A stretch of 64,000 bases of DNA from Hymenobacter yonginensis (GTDB taxonomy: Bacteria > Bacteroidota > Bacteroidia > Cytophagales > Hymenobacteraceae): assembly GCF_027625995.1 (NCBI RefSeq), contig NZ_CP115396.1, positions 744,001 through 808,000 of the forward strand. The letters run 5' to 3'. Position numbers and translations under genes: made by a program. The notes below the pieces were generated by a model that was not told the origin of the DNA, did not search any database, and saw only the letters and a list, made by a program, of their open reading frames with translations. Shown piece by piece: positions 42,605 through 50,408 of this stretch. Numbering within the stretch: position 1 is the stretch's first letter; every line of letters starts with the position of its first letter.

Positions 42605-43357
42605 CTATAGGCTAAGTAGTTCGCGAAACCGCACCGACTGCTGCCGCGATACTTCCACCTCCGGGCCGCCCCGCAGCCGGATCTTGAGGGTGCTGCTGAA
42701 CCAGGGTTCGATGCCTTCAATCCATTTCAGGTTGATGATCTGCTGGCGGTTGGCCCGGAAGAACACGCGCGGGTCGAGGCGCTGCTCCAGGTGCTGCAGG
42801 GTGCGCGGAATCAGGGGCCGGTGCTGCTCGAAGTAGATCTGGGTGTAGCTGCCGTTGATTTCAAACAGCCGGATATCAGCCAGCCGCACAAACCAGCACC
42901 GCTCGCCATCCTTCACAAATACTTGGTCGTGCTCGGTGAGTAGGGTGGCGGCCGGCTCGGGGGCGGTGGTGGCCGGGGCGGGCAGGGTGGGAGCATCGGT
43001 CGGAGGCAGCAGCTTAGTGCGGGCTTTTTCCAGGGCGGCGGCCAGGCGGTGCTCCTGCACCGGCTTGAGCAGATAGTCCAAGGCATTTACCTCAAAAGCC
43101 CGCAGCGCGTACTCGTCGTAGGCGGTGGTGAAGACGACGTGCGGGGCGGTTTCCAGCGAGGCCAGCAGCTCGAAGCCGGTTTCGCCGGGCATGTGGATGT
43201 CGAGCAGCAGCAGGTCGGGGCGCAACTCCTGCAGGCGGGTGCGGGCCTCGGCGGCGTGGCGGGCTTCGCCTACCACAGTCACATCGGGGAAGGCCTGCAG
43301 CAGGTGGCGCAGTTCGGTGCGGGCCAGCCGCGAGTCGTCAACGAGCAGAACGTTCAC
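42605..43357 (-). CDS. LytTR-family response regulator
   Basis: A 250-residue two-component regulator: receiver domain (about 1-120) with phosphorylatable Asp in LLLLDIHMP (about residue 53) and the KP lysine in YLLKPV, a Pro/Ala linker, then a LytTR DNA-binding domain (about 145-248) with FEINGSYTQIYF and RANRQQIINL. It lies 60 bp after the histidine kinase gene, and the two should be a cognate pair. The target genes cannot be read from the sequence. Confidence 0.93.
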   Translation of the reverse strand: MNVLLVDDSRLARTELRHLLQAFPDVTVVGEARHAAEARTRLQELRPDLLLLDIHMPGETGFELLASLETAPHVVFTTAYDEYALRAFEVNALDYLLKPVQEHRLAAALEKARTKLLPPTDAPTLPAPATTAPEPAATLLTEHDQVFVKDGERCWFVRLADIRLFEINGSYTQIYFEQHRPLIPRTLQHLEQRLDPRVFFRANRQQIINLKWIEGIEPWFSSTLKIRLRGGPEVEVSRQQSVRFRELLSL

Positions 43358-43410
43358 AGTGATGGAGTGATGAGGTAATGGGGTGACAGGTGATGGGTGA
43401 ATGGGGGGGG
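43358..43410. repeat. Degenerate octamer repeat between kinase and regulator genes
   Basis: The gap is almost wholly gatgg/gtgat-type units; on the minus strand it reads as repeats of ATCACC/CATTACC, matching the sequence before murC (1489-1520) and the array at 9813-9839. It overlaps the start of the regulator gene. Confidence 0.65.
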
Positions 43411-43417
43411 CTCGGAG

Positions 43418-44512
43418 CTAGTGGAAAGTGGCCGGGGCCTCGGCTCGCACCGGCAGGCGCAGGTGAGCTACCACGGTGTCGGGCTCGGTGGGGTGGTTGT
43501 CGATGTCGAGGTGGGCGGCGGGGCCGAAGAGCAGAGCCAGCCGCTCGCGGGCGTTGCGCACGCCCACGCCCTCGTGGCCGGGCTGCGGCTGGTAGCGGCC
43601 CGTGTTGCGGATGCTCACGTGCAGCTGCCCGGCGCCGTCGAGCTGGGCCGTGAGCTGGATGCTGCCGCCCTCGGGCCGCGGGGCCAGGCCGTGCTTGATG
43701 GCGTTTTCGACGAGCAGCTGCAGCGTCATGGGCGGAATGAGTACCTGCTCGGCTGCCGGATCCACGTCGAGGGTGTAGGTTAGGCGCTCCTCCAGCTGCA
43801 GGGCTTCCAGCTGCAGGTAGTGCTCCACAATCTCCAGCTCGCGGCCCAGCGGCACCTGCTCGGCCGCGCTGAGCTGAATGGAGTAGCGCAGCAGGTCGGA
43901 GAGGTGGGTCATCATGGTGCGGGCGCGGGTGGGGTCTTCCATCACCAGCGCCCGGATGTTGTTGAGGCCGTTGAACAGGAAGTGCGGGTTGATCTGGGCC
44001 TTGAGGGTACGCATCTCGGCTTCCCGCACGGCCGCCGCCAGCCGCCACTTGTCCACTTCGGCTTGCTTGTAGCGGTGGAAAAAGTGCCAGCCGAAATAGA
44101 AGCCGGCCCAGAGCCACAGCATGAAGTTGACGTTGAGCGAGTAGCCCATAAACTGCGCCCAGCCGTGCGGCCGCCCATCGGCACTAGGTTTCACCACCCA
44201 GATCAGCAGCGCCCAGATGATAACCTGGCTCAGCACCGACAGCAGCGCATTGGTCACCAGCAGGCGCCCCAGCAGCGGCAGGGGCGGCAGCAGCTCCCAG
44301 CCGTTGGCCCGGATATGGTAGCGCAAAGCGTGCGACAACCCCATCACGGGCAGCACAATGGCCGTGGTAATCAGCACCAACTCGCCGGAAAACCGCCCGA
44401 AGACCGAGAACAGCACCACGTTGAACACAAAGTACAGGCTCCAGCCCAGCAGCTGCAGGCGCCAGTACAGCCGGCTCGGAGCCGGGGCGGAGGCGTAGGA
44501 AAACGTAGTCAT
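43418..44512 (-). CDS. LytS/YehU-family sensor histidine kinase
   Basis: A 364-residue membrane kinase. Four hydrophobic segments in residues 15-135 form the input domain. A short coiled linker follows. The His_kinase motif NPHFLFNGLNN is near residue 173, with ATP-lid motifs LVENAIKHGL and GVGVRNARERL. No PAS or other sensor domain, so the signal is unknown. Upstream of the LytTR regulator on the same strand. Confidence 0.92.
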   Translation of the reverse strand: MTTFSYASAPAPSRLYWRLQLLGWSLYFVFNVVLFSVFGRFSGELVLITTAIVLPVMGLSHALRYHIRANGWELLPPLPLLGRLLVTNALLSVLSQVIIWALLIWVVKPSADGRPHGWAQFMGYSLNVNFMLWLWAGFYFGWHFFHRYKQAEVDKWRLAAAVREAEMRTLKAQINPHFLFNGLNNIRALVMEDPTRARTMMTHLSDLLRYSIQLSAAEQVPLGRELEIVEHYLQLEALQLEERLTYTLDVDPAAEQVLIPPMTLQLLVENAIKHGLAPRPEGGSIQLTAQLDGAGQLHVSIRNTGRYQPQPGHEGVGVRNARERLALLFGPAAHLDIDNHPTEPDTVVAHLRLPVRAEAPATFH

Positions 44513-44524
44513 GGGAGTGTCTGC

Positions 44525-45112
44525 CTAAGCTGCCGACAGCTCCGGCAGGGAAAGCGCCGCCTGTTTGCTGTGCCGGTAAGCAGGCACCAGCAGAGCCCCC
44601 AGCACCAGCAGAGCCCCGGTGATGAAAAGCGGAATCAGGTACAGCGCAGACGTGGCCAGCTGCAGCCCCAGCACCAGGCAGCCCACCGGAATAATGCCGG
44701 CCATGATGGCATAGGGCCGGGCGCTGTACAGCCAGGCATACGGGAAGAAATGCGCCCCCGTGATGATGCCATAGGTCATGATAAAGTGCTGCGGATAGCG
44801 GGTATAGATGAAAATCAGAAAGGGGAAGTAAAACAGCTGCGCGAAGTTCAGCCACAATCCCAGCGGCTGCAGCGGGTTGTGGGGCAGCACCCAGGTGGTG
44901 CGAAACACCTTCGACAGCAGCCAAGCCAGCGGTAAGGTAAGCGCGCCCATGAAGAAGGTGATGAAGCCTTTGGTGCTGACACCGTAAGGCAGCAGCCACA
45001 CCGCCGTAATGCCGGCCCATACCACGCTGGCGGCTACAATAAAGTCGAGGCCGTTTTTGGCTTTCACGGAGAGCTCCAGCTTCAAAGCAGTAAATTCCTG
45101 GGCGGATAGCAT
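44525..45112 (-). CDS. Six-helix membrane protein (DUF7010-like), function unknown
   Basis: A 195-residue protein with about six hydrophobic segments. The N-terminal LKLELSVKAKNGLDFIVAAS and TRYPQHFIMTYGIITGAHFFPYAW mark an uncharacterised family that I associate with DUF7010, with limited certainty. It lies 12 bp upstream of the kinase, so it is probably cotranscribed and might sense or transduce the signal; that is inference. Confidence 0.72.
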   Translation of the reverse strand: MLSAQEFTALKLELSVKAKNGLDFIVAASVVWAGITAVWLLPYGVSTKGFITFFMGALTLPLAWLLSKVFRTTWVLPHNPLQPLGLWLNFAQLFYFPFLIFIYTRYPQHFIMTYGIITGAHFFPYAWLYSARPYAIMAGIIPVGCLVLGLQLATSALYLIPLFITGALLVLGALLVPAYRHSKQAALSLPELSAA

Positions 45113-45193
45113 GGACAGGTAGGGGAAAAAGGGTTGGGAAGAGATAGAAGGAAAGAGGCAGCAGATGGTAGGAGCCGGGTGGCGGCAGGACGT

Positions 45194-46141
45194 TTACTTT
45201 TTAGCCACGTAATGCTGCTGCAAAAAAGCGTCGGTTTGCTGAAAAAACCACTGAGTATCGTCGTACATCAGGAAATGGCGGCCGGCTTCCGACATTTCGA
45301 TGCGGTGCTGGGGCAGGCGGGCGTACTGCTGCTCGAATACGGCGCGGGTGCTTTCCTTAGTGGAGCCGTAGGGCTTGTAGGCCGCCCAGGCACCCAGCAC
45401 CAGCACCGGCTGCTGCACGCGGGCAATGTCCTGGCGCAGGTCGGTCGTGAACAGGTCGTACATGGCCTGGGCCACGGTGGCGGGGTTGGAGGCTACGCTC
45501 CAGCGGGCTGTCTGGGTGATGCGGGCGGTGTCCTGCATCATGGTGGCGCTCATCTGGCGGGCGGCGGCCATCGTCATCTGGCCGGCGGCCATTTGCTTGC
45601 GCATGCCTTCGGCCATGGGCCGGGCGCCTTCCACGGTCTGGGCGGGGTTCTGCACGGCCGCCAGGAATGGCAGCGAATCCACAATCACCAGCGGGCCCAC
45701 GGCCTCGGGCTGGGTGGTGCTCAGCCACAGGCCCATAAAGCCGCCCAGGCTGTGGCCCACCACCACGGGCTTGGTCAGCTGCTGGGTTTTGATGTAGGCC
45801 AGCAGCTGGTCGCGCACGTTCTGCAGCAGCTTGTCGGTGGAAGCCGGGGCCGCGTTGCCGCCAAAGCCGGCCAGGCTGATGATGTGGCACTGGTACTGGC
45901 GCTGGTAGCGGGCCACGGTTTCGTCCCAGACGGCGCCGGGGCAGGTGAGGCCCGGAATCAGCAGCATGGGCCGGCCTTTGCCCACCACCCGTACCGTGAA
46001 GTTGGGGTGGGCGGCGGGGTTGTCGGCGGCGGCGCTGGCGGCGGCTACGGCCGGCGTGGCGGCTACGGCCGTTTCAGGGGCGGTGGAAGCGGCCAGCAGC
46101 AGGGCGAGGCAGATAGGGCGGAGGCGGGCGGTCAGGTTCAT
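45194..46141 (-). CDS. Secreted alpha/beta hydrolase
   Basis: A 315-residue protein with a signal peptide (to about residue 27). Alpha/beta hydrolase features: LLIPGLTCPGAVWDE (oxyanion region), the nucleophile elbow GHSLGGF near residue 128, and a C-terminal GRHFLMYDD histidine segment. A Met/Ala-rich helical lid (GMRKQMAAGQMTMAAARQM) is notable. Substrate unknown. It starts a minus-strand run with the membrane protein, kinase and regulator, so it may be a controlled or functionally linked gene. Confidence 0.85.
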   Translation of the reverse strand: MNLTARLRPICLALLLAASTAPETAVAATPAVAAASAAADNPAAHPNFTVRVVGKGRPMLLIPGLTCPGAVWDETVARYQRQYQCHIISLAGFGGNAAPASTDKLLQNVRDQLLAYIKTQQLTKPVVVGHSLGGFMGLWLSTTQPEAVGPLVIVDSLPFLAAVQNPAQTVEGARPMAEGMRKQMAAGQMTMAAARQMSATMMQDTARITQTARWSVASNPATVAQAMYDLFTTDLRQDIARVQQPVLVLGAWAAYKPYGSTKESTRAVFEQQYARLPQHRIEMSEAGRHFLMYDDTQWFFQQTDAFLQQHYVAKK

Positions 46142-46387
46142 AGCGAAGTAGGAAAGGAAGGTTGGAGGTTGATTTCTGCTTCAAACCTAGCCGCGCTTTC
46201 AGCCTGCTGAAACCACTTTTCAGCGAACGGTAAATCCGGCGGCTGAACTGCGGGTTTTGCCGATTGAATGGCAGCCCGATTCTGCCCCGGCCGGCCGCGC
46301 CGTTCGGCCCGCACCTCCGCAACGGCGGCACGCGGCAACCGGCTGGACGCCTGCGGCGTCGGACCGGGGCCGGAGTTTGCGCGCACA

Positions 46388-46417
46388 AAAAAGACCTGCT
46401 GATGGGCAGGTCTTTTT
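46388..46417. terminator. Terminator-like hairpin
   Basis: Perfect 12-bp stem (46388-46399 with 46406-46417), 6-nt loop, A5/T5 tracts. It may serve the minus-strand gene at 46594-46917, although it lies 177 bp beyond its stop. Confidence 0.75.
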
Positions 46418-46486
46418 CCTTCTTATTCGGGCGTTGTGCGTTCTGCGGCCAGCGCCTGAGCGGTTGTTTGGGTTAGTGGTGAAAGG

Positions 46487-46586
46487 TGTAGAGACGCAAT
46501 ACTTTGCGTCTCGTCGTTGCTGATGTTGTTCAAACGGCGTGGTTCCGGTCGTTCAGCGACGAGACGCAAAGTATGACGTCTCTACA
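46487..46586. repeat. 30-bp inverted repeat after a small minus-strand gene
   Basis: Arms 46487-46516 and 46557-46586 pair with two mismatches (core gagacgcaa...ttgcgtctc), with a 40-nt spacer. The right arm ends 7 bp from the stop of the 107-residue gene. Confidence 0.85.
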
Positions 46587-46593
46587 GCAGCTT

Positions 46594-46917
46594 CTAGATG
46601 ATGTTGCGCAGGTCCTGGCGCAGGTTTTCGATGCCCTGCCAGATTTCATCCCAGGCGCTGCGGTCGGAGCTGGATGGGGCGGCGTGGCCTTCCGGCGTGG
46701 TGGGGGCGGTGCCGAGGCGCTCCTGCAGCTTGTGGCGCTTGGCTTCGAGGCTGGCAATGTGCTCGTGGTAGGTGTGGGGCGCGCCGGCCGTGGTGGCGTG
46801 GGCGCGGTTGCGCAGCGTCTGGATTTTGCTTTCCAGCTCCGTGAGAGCCTGCCGGAGCGAGGCGTCGGACAGGTTCTGCGGGGGGCGTACGTGTTCGGGG
46901 GAGGGCAGCGTCGACAT
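46594..46917 (-). CDS. Small coiled-coil hypothetical protein
   Basis: A 107-residue soluble protein from ATG 46917. The middle (LRQALTELESKIQTLRNRA and IASLEAKRHKLQERL) has heptad-like leucine spacing suggesting two helices or a short coiled coil. A Ser/Pro linker and a final WDEIWQGIENLRQDLRNII helix follow. No family recognised. Longer upstream frame to 47001 lacks support. Confidence 0.65.
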   Translation of the reverse strand: MSTLPSPEHVRPPQNLSDASLRQALTELESKIQTLRNRAHATTAGAPHTYHEHIASLEAKRHKLQERLGTAPTTPEGHAAPSSSDRSAWDEIWQGIENLRQDLRNII

Positions 46918-47053
46918 AGCAATAGCAGTGAAGTGAGCAGGAAGATTCTTCTCAAGATACAGCTTTCGGCCCCGAAAGGATACAGCCCATGTTACCAACA
47001 TAAGCGCAACGCAAGCATAATACTGGCGTTACCGGGGCGCCTGGGCCGCGACC

Positions 47054-47061
47054 TAGCTTTG
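47054..47061 (+). promoter_or_regulatory. Candidate -7 box for the TonB-like gene (TAGCTTTG)
   Basis: Exact TAnnTTTG 29 nt before ATG 47091; -33 partner (TTAC near 47029) is weak. Confidence 0.5.
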
Positions 47062-47090
47062 CGCACATTTCACTATATGCTCAGCTGCTT

Positions 47091-47555
47091 ATGCTTCGTC
47101 TTGCTACGCTTGTGCTTCTGCTCCTGATGCCCCGCCTGCTGGCCGCCCAAACCGCCGCCACTGCCGCCCTCACCGATTCCGATACCAGCCTCGCCGGCCC
47201 GGCCACGTCGGCCAGCCCCGCCGCCCCGGCCGCGCCGCTGCTCTACCACGCCGCCGACGAAATGCCGGCCTTTCCCGGTGGCGCGCCGGCGTTTCAGCAG
47301 TTTCTGCGCCAGAAGCTGCGCTACCCGGAGGAGGCGCTGCGGCGCAATCTGTCGGGCAAGGTGCACGTCAGCTTCGTGGTGGATGAGCAGGGCCACATCC
47401 TCGACCCCAAAGTGGTGCGCGGCTTAGGCAGCGGCCTCGACGAGGAAGCCCTGCGCCTGGTGCGCATCATGCCCTGGTGGACGCCCGGCCGCGTAGCCGG
47501 CCAGCCCGTGCGCGTGGCCTACACCCTGCCCATCGTGTTCCGGGCGTTGGAGTAG
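47091..47555 (+). CDS. Exported TonB C-terminal domain protein
   Basis: A 154-residue protein with a signal peptide (MLRLATLVLLLLMPRLLAA), an Ala/Pro/Ser-rich linker and a TonB C-terminal domain (about 60-154) with FRQKLRYPEEA-like PxxA, GKVHVSFVVDEQG, and VKVVRGLGSGLDEEALRLV-type segments. Ends PIVFRALE. It lacks the N-terminal membrane anchor of a real energy transducer, so it may act as a free periplasmic or anchored TonB-like adaptor. Partner unknown. Confidence 0.85.
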   Translation: MLRLATLVLLLLMPRLLAAQTAATAALTDSDTSLAGPATSASPAAPAAPLLYHAADEMPAFPGGAPAFQQFLRQKLRYPEEALRRNLSGKVHVSFVVDEQGHILDPKVVRGLGSGLDEEALRLVRIMPWWTPGRVAGQPVRVAYTLPIVFRALE

Positions 47556-47603
47556 GGGTGAGGCGCCCCGTCAGGCTGATGATGACAGGCTCATTTTTAA
47601 TTC

Positions 47604-48167
47604 TCAATTTTTAATTGCCACCGGCACGCCCAGCTCCCGGGCCAGGGGCGCGGCGGCGGAGGCGTAGAGCAGCGCCAGCACCTCGTTGAGGGCCGGCTCC
47701 AGTTCCGTGAGGTAGTCGGGGTGGAGCTTGGTGGTCTGGCGCAGCACCTCGTGGGTGCGGCGCGCCAAATGCTGCAGCAGCGGCTGGGTGGGGCCGTGCA
47801 GGCGCGCCACGGCCTCGGGCTGGTGGCGCAGCACGTTGCCCAACAGCCGCAGCGTCAGCTCAATCTCGCCGAAAGTGTCCCCCGTGATTTTGGCATGATA
47901 TGCCAGGCGGGCCTGCAGCTGGCGCACAATGTGGAGCAGGTCGTTGGGGGTTTGGTGGTAGCCGCGCACGGGGTCGTCTACCTGAGTGCGCAGGCGCTGG
48001 CGGCGGGTTTCCAGGGCGTCGGCATCGTCGTCGAGTTCCAGCAGGCGGTAGGTCAGCTGCTCTACCAGCACGGCATCCTGGGCTACGAGGCGCGTGAGAA
48101 GCTGGTCTTTCTCCTTCTGGGGCAGCGCCAGCAGGGCTTTGCGGAGGTCGGGCGGGAGGGCAGGCAT
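47604..48167 (-). CDS. Conserved hypothetical helical protein
   Basis: A 187-residue soluble, mostly helical protein from ATG 48167. The N-terminal PPDLRKALLALPQKEKDQLLTRLVAQD motif is recurrent in an uncharacterised Bacteroidota family, some of whose members are annotated as nucleotide hydrolases without evidence that I can see. Contains ETRRQRLR, and HIVRQLQARLAYHAKITGDTFG. No catalytic motif recognised. Confidence 0.7.
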   Translation of the reverse strand: MPALPPDLRKALLALPQKEKDQLLTRLVAQDAVLVEQLTYRLLELDDDADALETRRQRLRTQVDDPVRGYHQTPNDLLHIVRQLQARLAYHAKITGDTFGEIELTLRLLGNVLRHQPEAVARLHGPTQPLLQHLARRTHEVLRQTTKLHPDYLTELEPALNEVLALLYASAAAPLARELGVPVAIKN

Positions 48168-48181
48168 GGGCGTAAAACTAG

Positions 48182-48214
48182 CTGTCATCCCGCGCGCGCG
48201 GCGCAGGATGACAG
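48182..48214. repeat. Short ctgtcatcc palindrome
   Basis: Arms 48182-48195 and 48201-48214 pair with one mismatch around a cgcgcg core, between two minus-strand genes. Confidence 0.7.
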
Positions 48215-48242
48215 AACAACATCAAACCGGACAACCAAAAAT

Positions 48243-49469
48243 TCAGCCGCGCTTCTTCTGCTTCGGTGCGGCCTTGCCGCTGCCGGCGTAGGCAATGCGG
48301 TAAATCACGCCGTTGTCGTCGTCGGATACCAGCAGCGCGCCGTCGGCCGCCTGCACGATGGCGCAGGGCCGCCCGAACTGCGACTTGTCGTTTTCCACCA
48401 GCCAACCCGTGGCAAAGTCCTCGAACTGCTGGGGCTGGCCCTGTTCGTTGAAGCGCACCCGCACGATTTTGTAGCCCGAGGGCTGGGCGCGGTTCCAGGA
48501 GCCGTGCATGGTCACGAAGGCGCTGTTCTGGTAGTCGGCGGGCAGCTGCTGGCTGCGGTTGAACACCAGTCCCAGCGGCGCCGAGTGGGCCTTGTAGAGA
48601 AGCAGCGGGCGCACGGCCTTGGCATCAAACTGCTCATACGACTCGCCGCTCTTGGGCTTGTTGGCCGGGTAGGGCTTGCCGTCGGCGATGATGGACGGCC
48701 AGCCGTAGTTGGCGCCCTGCTTGAGCTGGTTGAACTCTTCCTGCTGGTCTTCGTCGCCGAGCCAGTCGATGCCGTGGTCCATGCCGAACAAGGCTTTCGT
48801 AGTCGGGTGCCAGTCGAAGCCGATGGTGTTGCGCAGGCCCGTGGCGAAGATGCGGCGGCCCGAGCCATCGGTGTTCACTTGCAGCAGGGTGGCGCTTTCG
48901 GGGTTGTCTTCGTCGCAGGCGTTGCAGGTGCTGCCCACCGAGAGGTAGAGCTGGCCGTCGGGCCCGAACTGCAGGGTGCGGTTGGCGTGCTGGCCGGCGT
49001 CGGGCAGGTCGGAGTAGAGCGTTTTCAGCTCGCCTAGCGTGCCGTCGGGCTTCACGTCGGCCACATACAGCTCGCGCACGGCGGCCATGTATAGCTTGCC
49101 GTCCCGGAGGGCGAGGCCGTGCAGGTGGGGCTTCTGGGCCACCTGCTGCGTGAGTTCCACTTTGCCGTCTTTGTTGGCGTCGCGCAGCAAGGTCACGGTG
49201 CCTTTCACGCGGTTGCTCACGTACAGGTCGCCGTTGGGGGCCTGGGCCAGCATGCGCGGCGCGTCGAGGCCCTCGGCGTATTTGCTGACCGTGAAGCCGG
49301 CCGGCACTTTCAGCGAGGCCACCCGCTCGGGCGTGGCCGGCAGCTTCTTGGGCAGGTAGATGTTGCCCGTCATCTGAAACGGCGTGGCCTCGGGCGGTAC
49401 GTTCTGGGCCGTGGCGGAACTGAGGCCGGCAAAAAGGGCCGTAGCGAGCAGGAGTGGGGCTTTGGTCAT
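48243..49469 (-). CDS. Secreted sorbosone/glucose dehydrogenase-like beta-propeller
   Basis: A 408-residue exported protein from ATG 49469 with a signal ending SATAQ. The body is a six-bladed propeller of the PQQ-dependent sugar dehydrogenase (sorbosone dehydrogenase) family, with HGLALRDGKLY, GSTCNACDEDNPES, GFDWHPTTKALFGMDHGIDWLGDE and APLGLVFN. Probably oxidises a sugar or aldehyde in the periplasm or outside, if PQQ is available. No PQQ synthesis gene in the window. Ends in a basic KQKKRG tail. Confidence 0.86.
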   Translation of the reverse strand: MTKAPLLLATALFAGLSSATAQNVPPEATPFQMTGNIYLPKKLPATPERVASLKVPAGFTVSKYAEGLDAPRMLAQAPNGDLYVSNRVKGTVTLLRDANKDGKVELTQQVAQKPHLHGLALRDGKLYMAAVRELYVADVKPDGTLGELKTLYSDLPDAGQHANRTLQFGPDGQLYLSVGSTCNACDEDNPESATLLQVNTDGSGRRIFATGLRNTIGFDWHPTTKALFGMDHGIDWLGDEDQQEEFNQLKQGANYGWPSIIADGKPYPANKPKSGESYEQFDAKAVRPLLLYKAHSAPLGLVFNRSQQLPADYQNSAFVTMHGSWNRAQPSGYKIVRVRFNEQGQPQQFEDFATGWLVENDKSQFGRPCAIVQAADGALLVSDDDNGVIYRIAYAGSGKAAPKQKKRG

Positions 49470-49535
49470 GGAAAGTCGAAAGAAAGGATTGCCCCTGTTC
49501 AACTCCCATTCACGTGCCGGGGTTACAGCCGTCTT

Positions 49536-50246
49536 TCACCCCAGCCGCCAGCGCTGCCCCAGCCGCACGGCAGACAGCAGCGTCAGCAGCAGCAACAGCA
49601 GCGTGGAGTTGCGCCAGTCGGGAGTTGCTAAGTCAGCGAAGCTAGCGGAAGTGGGTTGTGGACGCCAAGCTGCCATGTTATCGGACGTGCCGCAACTCAT
49701 CATTGGGATGGTTGATTTGGTTGTATCAGCTACAGTTGGCACGTCGGTGAAGGCGTATAGGGTATTCGGTAAACGATAGATGTCGAGCCAATACTGCTTT
49801 ATATCCCGGCTTTGCAGCTGGTCAAGTGCGAAAATCAAGCTTTTGTAAGTCGCTGACGGTTCAAAAACAAGCTTCATTCCCATTCGGTACGTGGTGTCTC
49901 GTTCCAGATAATTGGCCGCTACTTGGGTTTGCTGATAGCTGAAATAGTCCTGCCACAGATTACCAGTAAAACGGATGTTTTGCCAAGGGCGGAAGGCGGC
50001 TAGTTCATAGGAGGAAAAGTATGGGGGCCAGAGTGGACGCGGGGGACTGAATGAGTCGAAAGCGCCAGGAAACTTAGGCCCGAGCATCGTGAGCTGAGTA
50101 ACATAACCTTGCGGTTTGTTGAATCCGCTCATCTGCGGCAGCGCCACACAGCCCAGCCACAGCAGCCACGCCAAGGCCAGCAAACCCGGCGGGAACAGCA
50201 GTGGCCGGCGGTGGCGGCGGGGCAGGTGGAGGTTAATGGGTAGCAT
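49536..50246 (-). CDS. Hypothetical protein with two terminal membrane helices
   Basis: A 236-residue product from ATG 50246. A basic N terminus and a helix (LLALAWLLWLGCVALP) are followed by about 160 extracytoplasmic residues, then a final helix (LLLLLLTLLSAVRLG). The extracytoplasmic part has many Tyr, Trp and Phe residues and a SIPMMSCGTSDN-like segment. No family recognised. The middle of the gene (about 49700-50110) is less GC-rich than its neighbours, hinting at different origin or faster drift. Confidence 0.6.
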   Translation of the reverse strand: MLPINLHLPRRHRRPLLFPPGLLALAWLLWLGCVALPQMSGFNKPQGYVTQLTMLGPKFPGAFDSFSPPRPLWPPYFSSYELAAFRPWQNIRFTGNLWQDYFSYQQTQVAANYLERDTTYRMGMKLVFEPSATYKSLIFALDQLQSRDIKQYWLDIYRLPNTLYAFTDVPTVADTTKSTIPMMSCGTSDNMAAWRPQPTSASFADLATPDWRNSTLLLLLLTLLSAVRLGQRWRLG

Positions 50247-50347
50247 AGGATGAATACTAGCGGATTGATAACCAGTAGCAGCCAATAGCGCCCTGGGGCG
50301 GCACTGGCAGAGGGGAATATACGCGGATTCTGCGGCCCGCAAACCAA

Positions 50348-50386
50348 GACGCCCGGCCTTTCCCGCTGAGGGAAAAGCCGGGCGTC
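50348..50386 (-). terminator. Terminator after the 1319-residue gene
   Basis: 17-bp stem (50348-50364 with 50370-50386), one mismatch, 5-nt loop, about 22 bp after the stop of the large minus-strand gene. Confidence 0.85.
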
Positions 50387-50408
50387 CGGACAAGTGGTGC
50401 AGGAAAGG

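Larger units (their letters stand above)
46142..46593. other. 452-bp gap with terminator and inverted repeat
   Basis: No convincing gene. It holds a terminator-like hairpin at 46388-46417 (12-bp stem with A- and T-runs) and an inverted repeat at 46487-46586. 46210-46380 is GC-rich with no structure that I can support. Confidence 0.6.
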
